DNA of 64,000 bases from Flammeovirgaceae bacterium (GCA_027487845.1 JAIYCV010000023.1:62001-126000), one strand, 5' to 3'; shown: positions 32,334-41,482, counted from the stretch's first letter. Numbers and translations are program-made. Notes: a model not told the origin generated them from the sequence alone.

Positions 32334-33494
32334 ATGATAACTACCGCAAAAAGAATAGAGTCTGTTGAAGAATATTACTTCTCAAAAAAACTAACCGAAG
32401 TACGAGGGCTCGATACACCTGACTTTCGGGTGATTAACCTGGGCATTGGTAGCCCCGACTTATCTCCCTCAGATAATACAATAGAAGCATTGGTAGTTTC
32501 AACGAAAAATGCCGCCAATCATGGCTATCAAAATTACAAAGGCATACCCGCACTGCGCAAAGCTATTGCTGATTTTTACAAGAGAACGTATTCGGTGTCG
32601 TTAGATGTGGAGGCAAGCATACTTCCGTTGATGGGATCGAAGGAAGGGATTATGCACATCGCTTTGGCTTTCGTTAATGAAGGTGACGAAGTGTTGATCC
32701 CTGATCCAGGTTATCCGACCTATTCGTCAGTGGCAAGGCTAGTGGGTGCAACAATTAAGACCTATGCAATGAGTGAAGCGCTTGATTGGGGTGTGGACAT
32801 CGAAGAACTAAAAAGGCGAGACCTATCAAAAGTTAAAATCATGTGGGTCAATTTTCCGCACATGCCTACCGGAAGAATCGCATCGCGTGAGGAGCTAAAG
32901 GAGTTGGTTGACTTGGCGAGAAAGAATCAGTTTCTTATTGTAAATGATAATCCGTACAGTATGGTATTGAATGACTCTCCTATGAGTATTCTATCTATTG
33001 AAGGTGCAGATGAAGTGGCGCTTGAATTGAACTCATTGAGCAAATCGCATAATATGGCTGGCTGGCGAATTGGCTGGGTAGCCGGCAAGAAGGAGTTTAT
33101 CGATGCGATTTTAAAAGTGAAGAGCAACATGGATTCTGGAATGTTTCTTGGCTTGCAACAAGCGGCTGTAGAAGCCTTACAAAACGGAGAATCTTGGTTC
33201 AATGAATTGAATAAAACATACTTGGAAAGGAGGGAAGTTGCCCGAGAAATTTTGAATGAACTTGGCTGCTCCTATGCTAGCAAACAATCAGGATTGTTTG
33301 TTTGGGCAAAGGCTCCCGCATCCGTTGCTGATGTAGAAAAATGGATTGACGAAATTTTGTATGGTACAAAAGTGTTCATCACACCGGGGTTTATTTTTGG
33401 TGAAACAGGCAGAAGATTTATTCGTATTTCTCTTTGTTGCACAGTAGAGAAATTGAATGAAGCGTTAGAACGAATCAAGAAATTTAGAAAGTGA
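32334..33494 (+). CDS. class I/II aminotransferase of the Phe/Tyr operon
   Basis: The ATG at 32334 gives 386 residues; a TTG 12 bp upstream lies in the heptamer array and is unlikely. PLP fold type I: GIGSPDLSPS, GYQNYKGIPALRKAI, NFPHMPTGRIA, active-site Lys in LNSLSKSHNMAGWRIGW, and the C-terminal RRFIRISLC with the substrate Arg. Expected to transaminate phenylpyruvate and 4-hydroxyphenylpyruvate, given its place between pheA and tyrA; LL-diaminopimelate-type aminotransferases look similar. Confidence 0.87.
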   Translation: MITTAKRIESVEEYYFSKKLTEVRGLDTPDFRVINLGIGSPDLSPSDNTIEALVVSTKNAANHGYQNYKGIPALRKAIADFYKRTYSVSLDVEASILPLMGSKEGIMHIALAFVNEGDEVLIPDPGYPTYSSVARLVGATIKTYAMSEALDWGVDIEELKRRDLSKVKIMWVNFPHMPTGRIASREELKELVDLARKNQFLIVNDNPYSMVLNDSPMSILSIEGADEVALELNSLSKSHNMAGWRIGWVAGKKEFIDAILKVKSNMDSGMFLGLQQAAVEALQNGESWFNELNKTYLERREVAREILNELGCSYASKQSGLFVWAKAPASVADVEKWIDEILYGTKVFITPGFIFGETGRRFIRISLCCTVEKLNEALERIKKFRK

Positions 33495-33501
33495 TTGCCA
33501 G

Positions 33502-33543
33502 GTCTTATGTCTTGCTACTTATAACTTATGTCTTCGCACTAAA
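33502..33543 (+). repeat. heptamer array directly before tyrA
   Basis: Six 7-mers, consensus GTCTTAT, with positions 3 and 4 (C, T) invariant and position 5 T in five of six. It fills almost the whole 49-bp spacer and abuts the tyrA ATG. Confidence 0.8.
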
Positions 33544-34431
33544 ATGAAAGTAACAATTATCGGTTTAGGTTTGATTGGCGGTTCGATGGCGTTGGATTTG
33601 CGCAAAGCAGGTATTGCTAGTTTTATTGCTGGTATTGACCTGAATCCTGCGCATGCCGCGAAGGCTATTGATCTTAAGTTGGTGGATTCTATTGAATCTG
33701 AAAACGTGGCGTTATCTACGTCTGATATTATTATCACGGCCATTCCTGTGAGCGCGTTGGTGGGCTTGCTGCCTTCTATTTTGGATATGGTTCAAAAGAA
33801 GGCCTTAGTTATTGATGCAGGCTCTACTAAAACACAGATTTGCCGTGCTTTAGCGAATCATCCGAACCGTTCCCAATTTGTAGCAGCCCATCCGTTAGCG
33901 GGTACCGAAAACTCGGGGCCTGAGGCGGCACTTTCGGGTTTATTTAGAGGTAAAACCAACATTATCTGCGAAAGCGAAAAGTCTTCAGACGAGTCTCTAA
34001 AATTGGCGCACACAGTATTTGATGCGTTGGGATTAAAGACCATTTACATGGAAGCAGAAGAACACGATAAGCACGTGGCATACGTTTCTCATCTGTCGCA
34101 CGTAAGTTCTTTTCTGTTGGGGCAAACGGTTCTTGATATCGAGAAGGATGAAAAAAATATCTTTGACCTAGCAAGTTCTGGGTTTGCTTCGACAGTACGT
34201 TTGGCAAAGAGTTCGCCAGATATGTGGACTCCTATCTTCGAGCAAAATGCAGAGTATCTGGGGCAGGCATTAATGGAATACATCATGCATCTACAAAAAT
34301 TTCATTATTTATTAATGAAGAAAGATACCAAAGAACTTCACAAGATCATGTCAAGGGCAAATGAAATCAGGCGTGTGCTTGACGGAATTGAACTGAAGAA
34401 TTTAAAACCAGAATTGATAAACAATAAGTAA
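33544..34431 (+). CDS. tyrA: prephenate dehydrogenase
   Basis: 295 residues. NAD-binding Rossmann start VTIIGLGLIGGSMALDLRK, then DAGSTKTQIC, AAHPLAGTENSGPEAA with the active-site His, and the helical dimer domain containing HDKHVAYVSHLSHVSSFLLG. Oxidatively decarboxylates prephenate to 4-hydroxyphenylpyruvate. No ACT domain is present, so tyrosine control may rest on the attenuator and on the DAHP synthase. Confidence 0.92.
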   Translation: MKVTIIGLGLIGGSMALDLRKAGIASFIAGIDLNPAHAAKAIDLKLVDSIESENVALSTSDIIITAIPVSALVGLLPSILDMVQKKALVIDAGSTKTQICRALANHPNRSQFVAAHPLAGTENSGPEAALSGLFRGKTNIICESEKSSDESLKLAHTVFDALGLKTIYMEAEEHDKHVAYVSHLSHVSSFLLGQTVLDIEKDEKNIFDLASSGFASTVRLAKSSPDMWTPIFEQNAEYLGQALMEYIMHLQKFHYLLMKKDTKELHKIMSRANEIRRVLDGIELKNLKPELINNK

Positions 34432-34463
34432 CGAACAAAAAACAACGATTAACTAACTATTAC
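34429..34463 (+). repeat. degenerate heptamer array between tyrA and the DAHP synthase gene
   Basis: Five 7-mers, loose consensus YAACGAW (TAACGAA, CAACGAT, TAACTAA), starting within the tyrA stop codon and ending two bases before the next ATG. Confidence 0.5.
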
Positions 34464-34464
34464 C

Positions 34465-35568
34465 ATGAGCAAGAACACGTTAGAACTAAAACCTATCTCA
34501 AGTTGGATAAAAGCAAAAAGGCCATTGATTATTAGTGGACCTTGCAGTGCCGAAACGGAAGAACAGACCATCGCTACAGCGAAACAATTGGCGGCCACAG
34601 GAAAAGTAGATGCATTGCGTGCGGGTATTTGGAAGCCACGCACACGGCCTGGTCAATATGAAGGGGCAGGTGATATTGGATTGCAATGGCTGATGCAAGC
34701 AAAGAAGGAAACGGGTCTTCCCGTAACCACCGAAGTAGCGAATGCAACGCATGTGGAAGCCGCATTGAAAGCAGGTGTCGACATTCTTTGGGTAGGAGCC
34801 AGGACCACTGTGAATCCGTTTTCAGTTCAAGAAGTGGCCGATGCGTTGAAAGGAGTTGATATCCCAGTAATGGTAAAGAATCCCGTAAATCCTGATCTTG
34901 AACTTTGGATAGGAGCGTTAGAACGTTTAAATCGGGCGGGCATTACGAAGCTTGCGGCAATCCATCGCGGCTTCTCATCGTTTGAGAAAGGACCCTTCAG
35001 AAATCTACCGATGTGGGACATGGCAATTGAACTGAAAACCAAATTCCCCGAGTTGGACATCATTTGCGACCCAAGCCATATTGCTGGTAACCGCGAATTG
35101 ATTGCCATGATTTCTCAAAAAGCCCTTGACTTAGACATGGCTGGTCTAATGATTGAGAGTCATATAAATCCAGATGCTGCGTGGAGCGATGCAAAACAAC
35201 AAGTGACACCCGCCAACTTAGCGAAGATCGTAGATGGGCTTGTGGTAAGATCGGTTTCTTCTGATAACAAAATATTCAAAGACACCTTGAGCGTGTTGCG
35301 CGAGCAAATTGACCAATTGGACGATGACATCATGACCAAGATGGCAGCTCGTATGAAAATATCCGAAAAGATTGGTTCATACAAAAAGGAAAACAACGTT
35401 ACTATTCTTCAGGTAAATCGTTGGGAAGAAATCATTCAAACACGCGTAGCAATGGCCAAAGCCATGGGCATCGATGAAGGATTTATGCGGGATTTATTGC
35501 GCTTAATGCACCATGAATCCATTCAAGTGCAAACAAAAATTATGAACAAAGTTGAAGCTAGAGTTTAG
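34465..35568 (+). CDS. bifunctional 3-deoxy-7-phosphoheptulonate synthase / chorismate mutase
   Basis: 367 residues. Residues ~1-260 are a KDO8P-type (AroAI-beta) DAHP synthase: GPCSAETEEQ, GIWKPRTRPG, TEVANATHVE, GARTTVNPF, MVKNPVNPDLELW, AIHRGFSSF and DPSHIAGNRE. Residues ~272-360 are an AroQ chorismate mutase (LREQIDQLDDDIMTKMAARMKISEKIGSYK). It combines the first step of the shikimate pathway with the branch step to prephenate, the substrate of pheA and tyrA upstream; the mutase domain probably also works as the feedback sensor. Confidence 0.94.
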   Translation: MSKNTLELKPISSWIKAKRPLIISGPCSAETEEQTIATAKQLAATGKVDALRAGIWKPRTRPGQYEGAGDIGLQWLMQAKKETGLPVTTEVANATHVEAALKAGVDILWVGARTTVNPFSVQEVADALKGVDIPVMVKNPVNPDLELWIGALERLNRAGITKLAAIHRGFSSFEKGPFRNLPMWDMAIELKTKFPELDIICDPSHIAGNRELIAMISQKALDLDMAGLMIESHINPDAAWSDAKQQVTPANLAKIVDGLVVRSVSSDNKIFKDTLSVLREQIDQLDDDIMTKMAARMKISEKIGSYKKENNVTILQVNRWEEIIQTRVAMAKAMGIDEGFMRDLLRLMHHESIQVQTKIMNKVEARV

Positions 35569-35581
35569 CACCATTAGACCG

Positions 35582-35609
35582 TGGTGTATGGTCGTTGGTC
35601 GTTGGTGTT
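35582..35609 (+). repeat. heptamer array overlapping the M15 peptidase start
   Basis: Four 7-mers TGGTNKW (TGGTCGT twice in a row at 35589 and 35596) run across the ATG at 35588 and encode residues 1-7 of the signal peptide. Confidence 0.7.
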
Positions 35610-36316
35610 TGCTTTTGTTTTTTCTTTCTATGATATCTGATCTTCGGGCTCAGCGGGTAGATAAAAACTACCTGCTGGGCCGTTTCAATCCAGAGACGGA
35701 TGGTCGTTTTGAAAAAATACCAGCTGAATATTCTCCAGGTTCTGCAAATGGTGGCTATCTGAGAAAAGAAGTGTTGCAAGCTTTTGCTAAGATGCGTCAA
35801 GCTGCAAAAAACGATGGCGTTACGTTAACCATCGTTTCGGCTACGCGGAATTTCCAGCGACAGAAAAGTATTTGGGAAAGTAAATGGACAGGCAAAACAT
35901 TGGTGGAGGGGCAAGACGTATCGCGAATAAATGATTCAGCAGCACGAGCAAAAATAATTCTTCGTTTTAGTGCCATGCCCGGAACCTCCCGCCACCATTG
36001 GGGTACCGACATGGATTTAAACGACCTCGAAGATGCTTACTTCCAAACCCAGGAAGGAAAGAAAGTTTACGCTTGGCTAATTGCCAATGCACCTAGATTT
36101 GGATTCTGCCAGCCCTATACTTCTAAACTTAACTCTAATAGAACAGGCTATGAGGAGGAAAAATGGCATTGGTCTTATTTGCCCTTGTCCTCTGAATTAT
36201 TGAAGCAGTACGTACAGTCCGTTGATGCGAACGATTTAAATGGCTTTAAGGGAAGTACAACCGCTGAGGCAATTGAAGTCATCAAGAGGTATGTTGCTGG
36301 CGTTAGTTGTAAATGA
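35588..36316 (+). CDS. M15-family D-alanyl-D-alanine carboxypeptidase (VanY/DacB-like)
   Basis: Start at ATG 35588 (242 residues) gives a signal peptide cleaved after LRAQ; the TTG at 35552 would run into the upstream gene. Zinc-peptidase motifs: SRHHWGTDMDL (His and Asp ligands) near 148-158 and EKWHWSYLP (catalytic Glu-x-x-His) near 194-202. It trims the terminal D-Ala from peptidoglycan stem peptides in the periplasm. It is 19 bp behind the DAHP synthase gene, so it is probably carried on the Phe/Tyr transcript although unrelated in function. Confidence 0.87.
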   Translation: MVVGRWCLLLFFLSMISDLRAQRVDKNYLLGRFNPETDGRFEKIPAEYSPGSANGGYLRKEVLQAFAKMRQAAKNDGVTLTIVSATRNFQRQKSIWESKWTGKTLVEGQDVSRINDSAARAKIILRFSAMPGTSRHHWGTDMDLNDLEDAYFQTQEGKKVYAWLIANAPRFGFCQPYTSKLNSNRTGYEEEKWHWSYLPLSSELLKQYVQSVDANDLNGFKGSTTAEAIEVIKRYVAGVSCK

Positions 36317-36355
36317 TGAAACCCAATAGGGTAATTTGCAACCTTTTTTTGCTGG

Positions 36356-36817
36356 CTAGTTGGTTTTTTCTTCCCTTAGCTTTAACGATGCTGAGTTAAT
36401 GCAATAGCGAAGGCCACTTGGCTTAGGTCCATCTGGAAAAACATGACCTAAATGCGAGTCGCACGAATTGCACAGCACCTCCACGCGCACCATTCCATAG
36501 CTTGAGTCTTTGTGATATTGAATTGCATTTTCATCCACTGGTTGAGTAAAGCTTGGCCATCCCGTTCCCGATTCAAATTTGACACGCGAGTCAAATAATA
36601 GAGTGCCGCAACAAATGCATTCATAAAGCCCGGGGTCGTGTGCTTCGCAGTATTCTCCGGTAAAGGCTCGTTCGGTTGCCTTTAATCGGGTAATATTGAA
36701 TTGCCCTGGTGTTAATTGTTTTTTCCATTCTTCTTCGCTTTTTTCCACGCGTTTTGTCGGTATCGGATTTCCTTTTTCAGCAAAGCGCAGTACGTCAGCC
36801 CATTTCAAAATATTCAT
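36356..36817 (-). CDS. msrB: peptide-methionine (R)-S-oxide reductase
   Basis: 153 residues, cytoplasmic (no signal). Two CxxC zinc pairs ([10 protein letters not shown] and [10 protein letters not shown]), the substrate-site segment [11 protein letters not shown], and catalytic Cys139 in [10 protein letters not shown]. Reduces methionine-R-sulfoxide in proteins using thioredoxin. Same strand as the TauE/SafE gene 27 bp upstream, possibly co-transcribed. Confidence 0.95.
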   Translation of the reverse strand: MNILKWADVLRFAEKGNPIPTKRVEKSEEEWKKQLTPGQFNITRLKATERAFTGEYCEAHDPGLYECICCGTLLFDSRVKFESGTGWPSFTQPVDENAIQYHKDSSYGMVRVEVLCNSCDSHLGHVFPDGPKPSGLRYCINSASLKLREEKTN

Positions 36818-36844
36818 ATTTTTTCTGTTTAGTATTAAACACGA

Positions 36845-37597
36845 TTACGAGTACCAAAGTTTTACTGCCATTGCAAGGAGGGTGACAATCATGATTCTTT
36901 TTATCCATTGTTCGCCCGCTTTCACTGACCACCGGCTTGCATACCAGCCACCCAACCCATGCCCAATCGCCAGAATCAGACCTTCCTTCCACATGATCTT
37001 CCCCTGAAAGGCAAAAACAATCACTGATACACTTGTGTAAACGATCGCAGCAAAAACTTTCACATAATTACTCTTCACGAGGCTTAGGTTATTAACTATG
37101 CTTAGCACCGCAATGACGAGAAAACCTACGCCCGCTTGAATAAAACCACCGTACATGCCGATAAAGAAAAATAAAATGGATCCGATCCACTGACTTTTGC
37201 GAGTAAGTCGTTCTTCTCCTTTTGATTTGAATGGATCGTAAATAATTAAGCCAACTGCCAGTAACATGACGCCAACAAATATTTTATTGAACACAGCGTC
37301 CGTAATAGATGAAGCCAAATAAGAGCCGAGAAGTCCCCCGCCAAGTGAGGCCATTCCCAAATAAAGGCTATACGGCCAAGGCAATGCGATGCCTTTACTT
37401 TTAAAGCCGCCAACCGCAAATAGATTTTGGGAGACCAAAGCCACCCTGCTCGTTGCATTTGCCACCGTGATGGGCAGCCCCATAAAAGTGAGGATGGGAA
37501 CGGAAAAAAGTGAACCGCCTCCTCCCACCGTATTTAAAAAGGCCGCAATGAAGCCAACTAAGATTAGAATAGGGTATTGAAGCCAAGGTTGCATCAC
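36845..37597 (-). CDS. TauE/SafE-family anion exporter (first copy)
   Basis: 250 residues with about eight membrane helices. N-terminal repeat VGFIAAFLNTVGGGGSLFSVPILTFMGLP and the second-half counterpart FIGMYGGFIQAGVGFLVIAVLS are the duplicated TauE/SafE motifs. These proteins move sulfite, sulfoacetate or other small organic anions. 4-bp overlap with the upstream SDR gene. A second, distant copy is at 59957-60754 in the sulfur cluster. Confidence 0.87.
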   Translation of the reverse strand: MMQPWLQYPILILVGFIAAFLNTVGGGGSLFSVPILTFMGLPITVANATSRVALVSQNLFAVGGFKSKGIALPWPYSLYLGMASLGGGLLGSYLASSITDAVFNKIFVGVMLLAVGLIIYDPFKSKGEERLTRKSQWIGSILFFFIGMYGGFIQAGVGFLVIAVLSIVNNLSLVKSNYVKVFAAIVYTSVSVIVFAFQGKIMWKEGLILAIGHGLGGWYASRWSVKAGEQWIKRIMIVTLLAMAVKLWYS

Positions 37598-38403
37598 CTT
37601 ACTTTAACTTTGCGCACCACGTTAGAAAAAATGGAAGGAAAAAATCGTTTTAGATAGACGCCAGCTATTTCTTTTGCACCGCCAATGTAGGCCTCTTCTT
37701 TTTTTATTTGAATCGCCCGTATTATTTTGGAGGCGCATTTTTTTGGTGACATGCCTTTCTCGGTTGTTTTATCCATTTCATTCAATGCCTTGCCGTCTCC
37801 CGTCAGTGCGTTCAGTGTTACGTTGGTGTGAATCCAACCGGGGCAAATAAGGGTGACGAAAATATTTTTTTGTTCGCTCCATAATTCGGCTCTGAGCGAA
37901 TCATAAAATCCATGCAACGCATGCTTTGCCGCGGCATAGCCCGAGCGATAAGGGGTTCCAATTAAGCCCATTACACTGCTCACTGTTACAAAATGACCTG
38001 ACTTTCTTTTTAAAAAGTGTGGTAGTAAGGCTTTTGTCAAGGCTACGGAACCAAAATAATCTACTTCCATAATTTTCCTATCCACGTCAATAGAAGTTTC
38101 TTTGGCCAGACTTCGTTGACTAATACCTCCATTGTTTATTAGAATATCAACATGGCCAAAAAGTTGAATCGCAGCCTCAGTGCAAAGATTTAGCGTGGTG
38201 GCTTGTGATAGATCCAACGGAAGTATTCGAATGTTTGGTTGTACTAGAATATTGCAATTGCCTTTTACGCGTTCCAATTCGTCTTTCCTTCTCGAAGACA
38301 ATATCAAGCGGGCCCCTTGCTCCGCTAATTTGTACGTCAACGCCTCACCTATACCTGATGATGCGCCAGTTATCCATATTACTTTGCCAGAAATGCTTTC
38401 CAT
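37594..38403 (-). CDS. short-chain dehydrogenase/reductase
   Basis: 269 residues. TGASSGIGEAL at 12-22 (NAD(P) binding), NNGGIS, catalytic Ser in TVSSVMG and the YAAAKHAL catalytic pair. The C-terminal extension (KKEEAYIGGAKEIAGVYLKRFFPSIF) is that of the DHRS7-like membrane-associated subgroup. Substrate unknown. Overlaps the TauE/SafE gene by 4 bp. Confidence 0.88.
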   Translation of the reverse strand: MESISGKVIWITGASSGIGEALTYKLAEQGARLILSSRRKDELERVKGNCNILVQPNIRILPLDLSQATTLNLCTEAAIQLFGHVDILINNGGISQRSLAKETSIDVDRKIMEVDYFGSVALTKALLPHFLKRKSGHFVTVSSVMGLIGTPYRSGYAAAKHALHGFYDSLRAELWSEQKNIFVTLICPGWIHTNVTLNALTGDGKALNEMDKTTEKGMSPKKCASKIIRAIQIKKEEAYIGGAKEIAGVYLKRFFPSIFSNVVRKVKVR

Positions 38404-38421
38404 AGTTAAGATAGTTAAAGT

Positions 38422-38931
38422 CTACTGGGTTAGCGTTTCATATACTGCAAAATCAAATTCATAGGCATGTCTTGCATCAAGGATAGAATGTTTAACACGT
38501 GATATTTCAATCCATTCCTTTTTATTGAAATAGGGAAAGAAGACGTCACCCTCAATGACCGCTTTTATTTCTGTTAGGTAGAGTCTGTTCGCGATGCCAA
38601 GAGTATGCTTATAAATTTCGGAGCCTCCAATTACAAACACTTCTTTTTCGCCAGCACTTTTTGCTGCTGAAATCGCATCATCGATTGAATTGAGTACGGT
38701 ACAGCCGGGAGCTATAAAATTTAACTGCCGGGTTACAACAAAATTAGTTCTATTGGGCAGCGGTCTAAATTTTTCTGGGATTGAATCATAATTTTTTCTA
38801 CCCATAATTACATGGTGCCCTTTCGTTGTCTGCATGAAGTATTTCATGTCATCAGGCAATGACCAAGGCAGATCATTATTTTTTCCAATTACATTATTTT
38901 CAGAAAGAGCAGCTATCAGCGAAATAATCAT
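38422..38931 (-). CDS. folA: dihydrofolate reductase
   Basis: 169 residues. [27 protein letters not shown] with the active-site Asp, then [15 protein letters not shown] and [16 protein letters not shown]-dependent reduction of dihydrofolate. It follows fmt on the same strand across a 71-bp spacer that holds a heptamer array; folate and formyl-Met functions fit together. Confidence 0.95.
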   Translation of the reverse strand: MIISLIAALSENNVIGKNNDLPWSLPDDMKYFMQTTKGHHVIMGRKNYDSIPEKFRPLPNRTNFVVTRQLNFIAPGCTVLNSIDDAISAAKSAGEKEVFVIGGSEIYKHTLGIANRLYLTEIKAVIEGDVFFPYFNKKEWIEISRVKHSILDARHAYEFDFAVYETLTQ

Positions 38932-38970
38932 TGTGGTTCGTAAAATGGTTTATCGTTGTTGGTAATGTTT

Positions 38971-38998
38971 TCGTAATTCGCAATTAAAAATTCGTAAT
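38971..38998 (-). repeat. heptamer array between fmt and folA
   Basis: Four 7-mers with core TCGTAAT (plus-strand reading; first and fourth identical) immediately after the fmt stop codon and 40 bp before the folA start. Confidence 0.6.
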
Positions 38999-39002
38999 TG
39001 AA

Positions 39003-39926
39003 TTACAATTTGTTTCCCCTTAAATATTCTTCCACTTTCATTCGCTTCTTTCCTTCGGGTTGAAATTCTTCTATCGCAATCCAACCATCAATCGTCCGCA
39101 TCCAAAGATAAGTTTTGTTGTCTGTTTTAGTAGATCCGATTGCACTACCTTTTTGCTTGTCACCTTTTACAATCGATACTTTGTGGATCTTGAAGCTTTT
39201 ATTTTCAATACTTGTCCATGCCGATGGATAAGGGCTTAGGCCGCGAACAAAATTCCTTACGTTCTCCGAGGAGGTGTTCCAATTTATTTCACACGTTTCT
39301 TTGGTGATTTTTGGCGCATGCTTTATCGCCACGCTTTCATTTTGCGGTTCTGAAGGATAGTTGTTAGTTTTTATCGCATTCACGGTTTTTAGAACCAATG
39401 CGGCACCTTTTACCATTAATCGTTCATACAACGAGCCCACGTCATCATCTTCATGAATCGGCTCCTGGTCTTGGAAAATGATCGTTCCGGTATCGATGGC
39501 ATGTTTCAAAAAAAAGGTAGTCACTCCCGTTTCGTTTTCACCATTAATAATGGCCCAATTAATAGGCGCAGCGCCTCTGTATTGCGGAAGAAGTGAGCCG
39601 TGTAAATTAAATGAACCCAGCCTAGGCATGGACCAAACTACTTCGGGCAACATTCGAAAAGCTACCACTATTTGGAGGTTTGCCTGATAAGATCGAAGTT
39701 CATCTATAAATTCCGGAGCCTTAAGGTTGATGGGTTGTAAAACTGGAATATTATTTTTTAGCGCGCATTCTTTTACCGGTGAAATACCCAGTTTTTGCCC
39801 TCTTCCTTGCGGTTTGTCGGCAGCAGTAACCACGGCCACAACATTGAACTTGTTGGCAATTAATATCTCCAGACTAGGCACAGCAAATTCAGGCGTGCCC
39901 ATGAAAACAATTTTTAATTCATTCAT
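39003..39926 (-). CDS. fmt: methionyl-tRNA formyltransferase
   Basis: 307 residues. Formyltransferase motifs: VFMGTPEFAVPSLE, HGSLLPQYRGAAPINWAIINGE with catalytic residues, and the C-terminal OB-like tRNA-binding part (WTSIENKSFKIHKVSI). Formylates initiator Met-tRNA. Divergent from the HtrA gene with 62 bp between. Confidence 0.96.
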   Translation of the reverse strand: MNELKIVFMGTPEFAVPSLEILIANKFNVVAVVTAADKPQGRGQKLGISPVKECALKNNIPVLQPINLKAPEFIDELRSYQANLQIVVAFRMLPEVVWSMPRLGSFNLHGSLLPQYRGAAPINWAIINGENETGVTTFFLKHAIDTGTIIFQDQEPIHEDDDVGSLYERLMVKGAALVLKTVNAIKTNNYPSEPQNESVAIKHAPKITKETCEINWNTSSENVRNFVRGLSPYPSAWTSIENKSFKIHKVSIVKGDKQKGSAIGSTKTDNKTYLWMRTIDGWIAIEEFQPEGKKRMKVEEYLRGNKL

Positions 39927-39988
39927 TTACCAATCCCTTCGATAATTTCGACAATATTAGCACTAACTTTCTTATAAATAGTCAGTCT

Positions 39989-41416
39989 ATGAAGCGGTTA
40001 TTGTTGGTGTTGGCAATCATTACATCGGCCTTTGTTGGGGCGATAATGGGTATTTTGTATGCGGTAAGGTATATTGATCTGGGCGGCAGCTATACTTCCA
40101 TTCAACAGAGGCAGAAATCGCAATCAGTTAGTTTTCGAGCTGATTCGATTTCTGTGCCTAAATCGGGATTTGAACAGGCTGCTAAATTAGTTACACCTGC
40201 CGTGGTCCATATTAGAAGTATTTACGGCCCTGGCAACTTCGGCATTAATCCTTTGGAAAATTTTAATAATCCACATGGGCAATCTACCGGATCAGGGGTA
40301 ATTGTATCCGATGATGGATTTATCGTCACCAACAATCATGTAATTGAGGATGCCAATACCATTGAGATTGTGATGAACAACAACCAGCGTTTTTTCGCCA
40401 AGCTAGTAGGTCGCGACCCCACTACTGATTTGGCTTTGTTAAAAATCAAAGCAAAGAATTTACCTTTTGTAAACTATGGAGATTCCGATCAAGTTTTTCC
40501 CGGGGAATGGGTGCTCGCCATAGGCAATCCCTTCGATCTTAACTCCACGGTAACAGCAGGGATCATTAGCGCCAGAGCGCGAAACATAGGTATTTTGCAA
40601 GCCAAGAATGGCTTACAAGTCGAGTCGTTTTTACAAACCGATGCCGCTGTTAATCCCGGGAATAGTGGAGGTGCATTGATCAACCTAAAAGGGGAGCTAA
40701 TTGGAATTAATTCAGCTATCGCCACAGCAACGGGGAGCTATTCTGGGTATTCGTTTGCCATACCCATTAATCTTGCAAAAAAAATTATTGATGACTTGCT
40801 AGAGTTTGGGCAGGTACAACGCGGATTGTTGGGTGTGCGCATTGGCGATGTTACCGCTGAGCTGGCCGAAGAGTTGAAGCTCGATGTGGTGCAGGGCGTT
40901 TACATAAGCTCGGTCAACAAAGGAAGTGCAGCAGAGGATGCGGGCATTTTGCAAGGAGATGTTATCACCGCCATTAACAATCATGAAGTTAGCAACGTCT
41001 CTGAAATGCAAGAATGGGTGGCACGCAATCGCCCAGGCCAAGTGGTAGATGTTGCGTTGAGACGAGATAAAACAGCCAAACGCCTAAAGGTGAAGCTAAA
41101 AGATTTTGAAGGCAATAGTGATTCTCGAAAAAAAGAGGTCAGCTATGAATTAGGTGGCGCCTTGTTTGAGGAAATTAACCGCAACGAGTTAAATGGCCTC
41201 AATTTAGATCATGGCGTGTTGGTCAAAAAAATTGAAGATGGTGTCTGGCAAAAAGCGGGGGTCCATGAGGGCTTCATTGTCACTTTCGTGGATAAGGTGC
41301 CGGTAGAATCCATCGAGGATCTAAACCGCATTTTGGAAAGCAAACACGGAGCTATTTTGGTCGAGGGCATCTATCCGGATGGAAAGCGGGCTACTTTTGG
41401 ATTTGATTGGGAGTAA
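39989..41416 (+). CDS. HtrA/DegP-type serine protease with N-terminal anchor
   Basis: 475 residues. Residues 3-27 form an uncleaved-looking membrane anchor or signal peptide. Catalytic triad His117 (TNNHVIE), Asp147 (TTDLAL) and Ser226 (NPGNSGGAL). Two PDZ domains follow: ~270-365 (RGLLGVRIG...GSAAEDAGILQGDVI) and ~380-475 (GVLVKKIEDGVWQKAGVHEGF). Periplasmic quality-control protease and chaperone. Confidence 0.95.
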   Translation: MKRLLLVLAIITSAFVGAIMGILYAVRYIDLGGSYTSIQQRQKSQSVSFRADSISVPKSGFEQAAKLVTPAVVHIRSIYGPGNFGINPLENFNNPHGQSTGSGVIVSDDGFIVTNNHVIEDANTIEIVMNNNQRFFAKLVGRDPTTDLALLKIKAKNLPFVNYGDSDQVFPGEWVLAIGNPFDLNSTVTAGIISARARNIGILQAKNGLQVESFLQTDAAVNPGNSGGALINLKGELIGINSAIATATGSYSGYSFAIPINLAKKIIDDLLEFGQVQRGLLGVRIGDVTAELAEELKLDVVQGVYISSVNKGSAAEDAGILQGDVITAINNHEVSNVSEMQEWVARNRPGQVVDVALRRDKTAKRLKVKLKDFEGNSDSRKKEVSYELGGALFEEINRNELNGLNLDHGVLVKKIEDGVWQKAGVHEGFIVTFVDKVPVESIEDLNRILESKHGAILVEGIYPDGKRATFGFDWE

Positions 41417-41447
41417 GTGATTAGTAGCTTTACGTGGAAACTTAAAA

Positions 41448-41482
41448 GTCTAATGTCTTACGTCTATTGTCTAATATCTATT
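41448..41482 (+). repeat. heptamer array directly before the ALDH7 gene
   Basis: Five 7-mers, consensus GTCTAAT, TCT invariant at positions 2-4 in all five, ending two bases before the ATG at 41485. Same core (GTCT) as the arrays at 29315 and 33502. Confidence 0.82.

Noticed and set aside
36317-36350. ACCC-AATA-GGGT hairpin with a T run between the M15 and msrB genes
   Set aside because: Only four base pairs and 17 bases between stem and T run; too weak for a terminator call.
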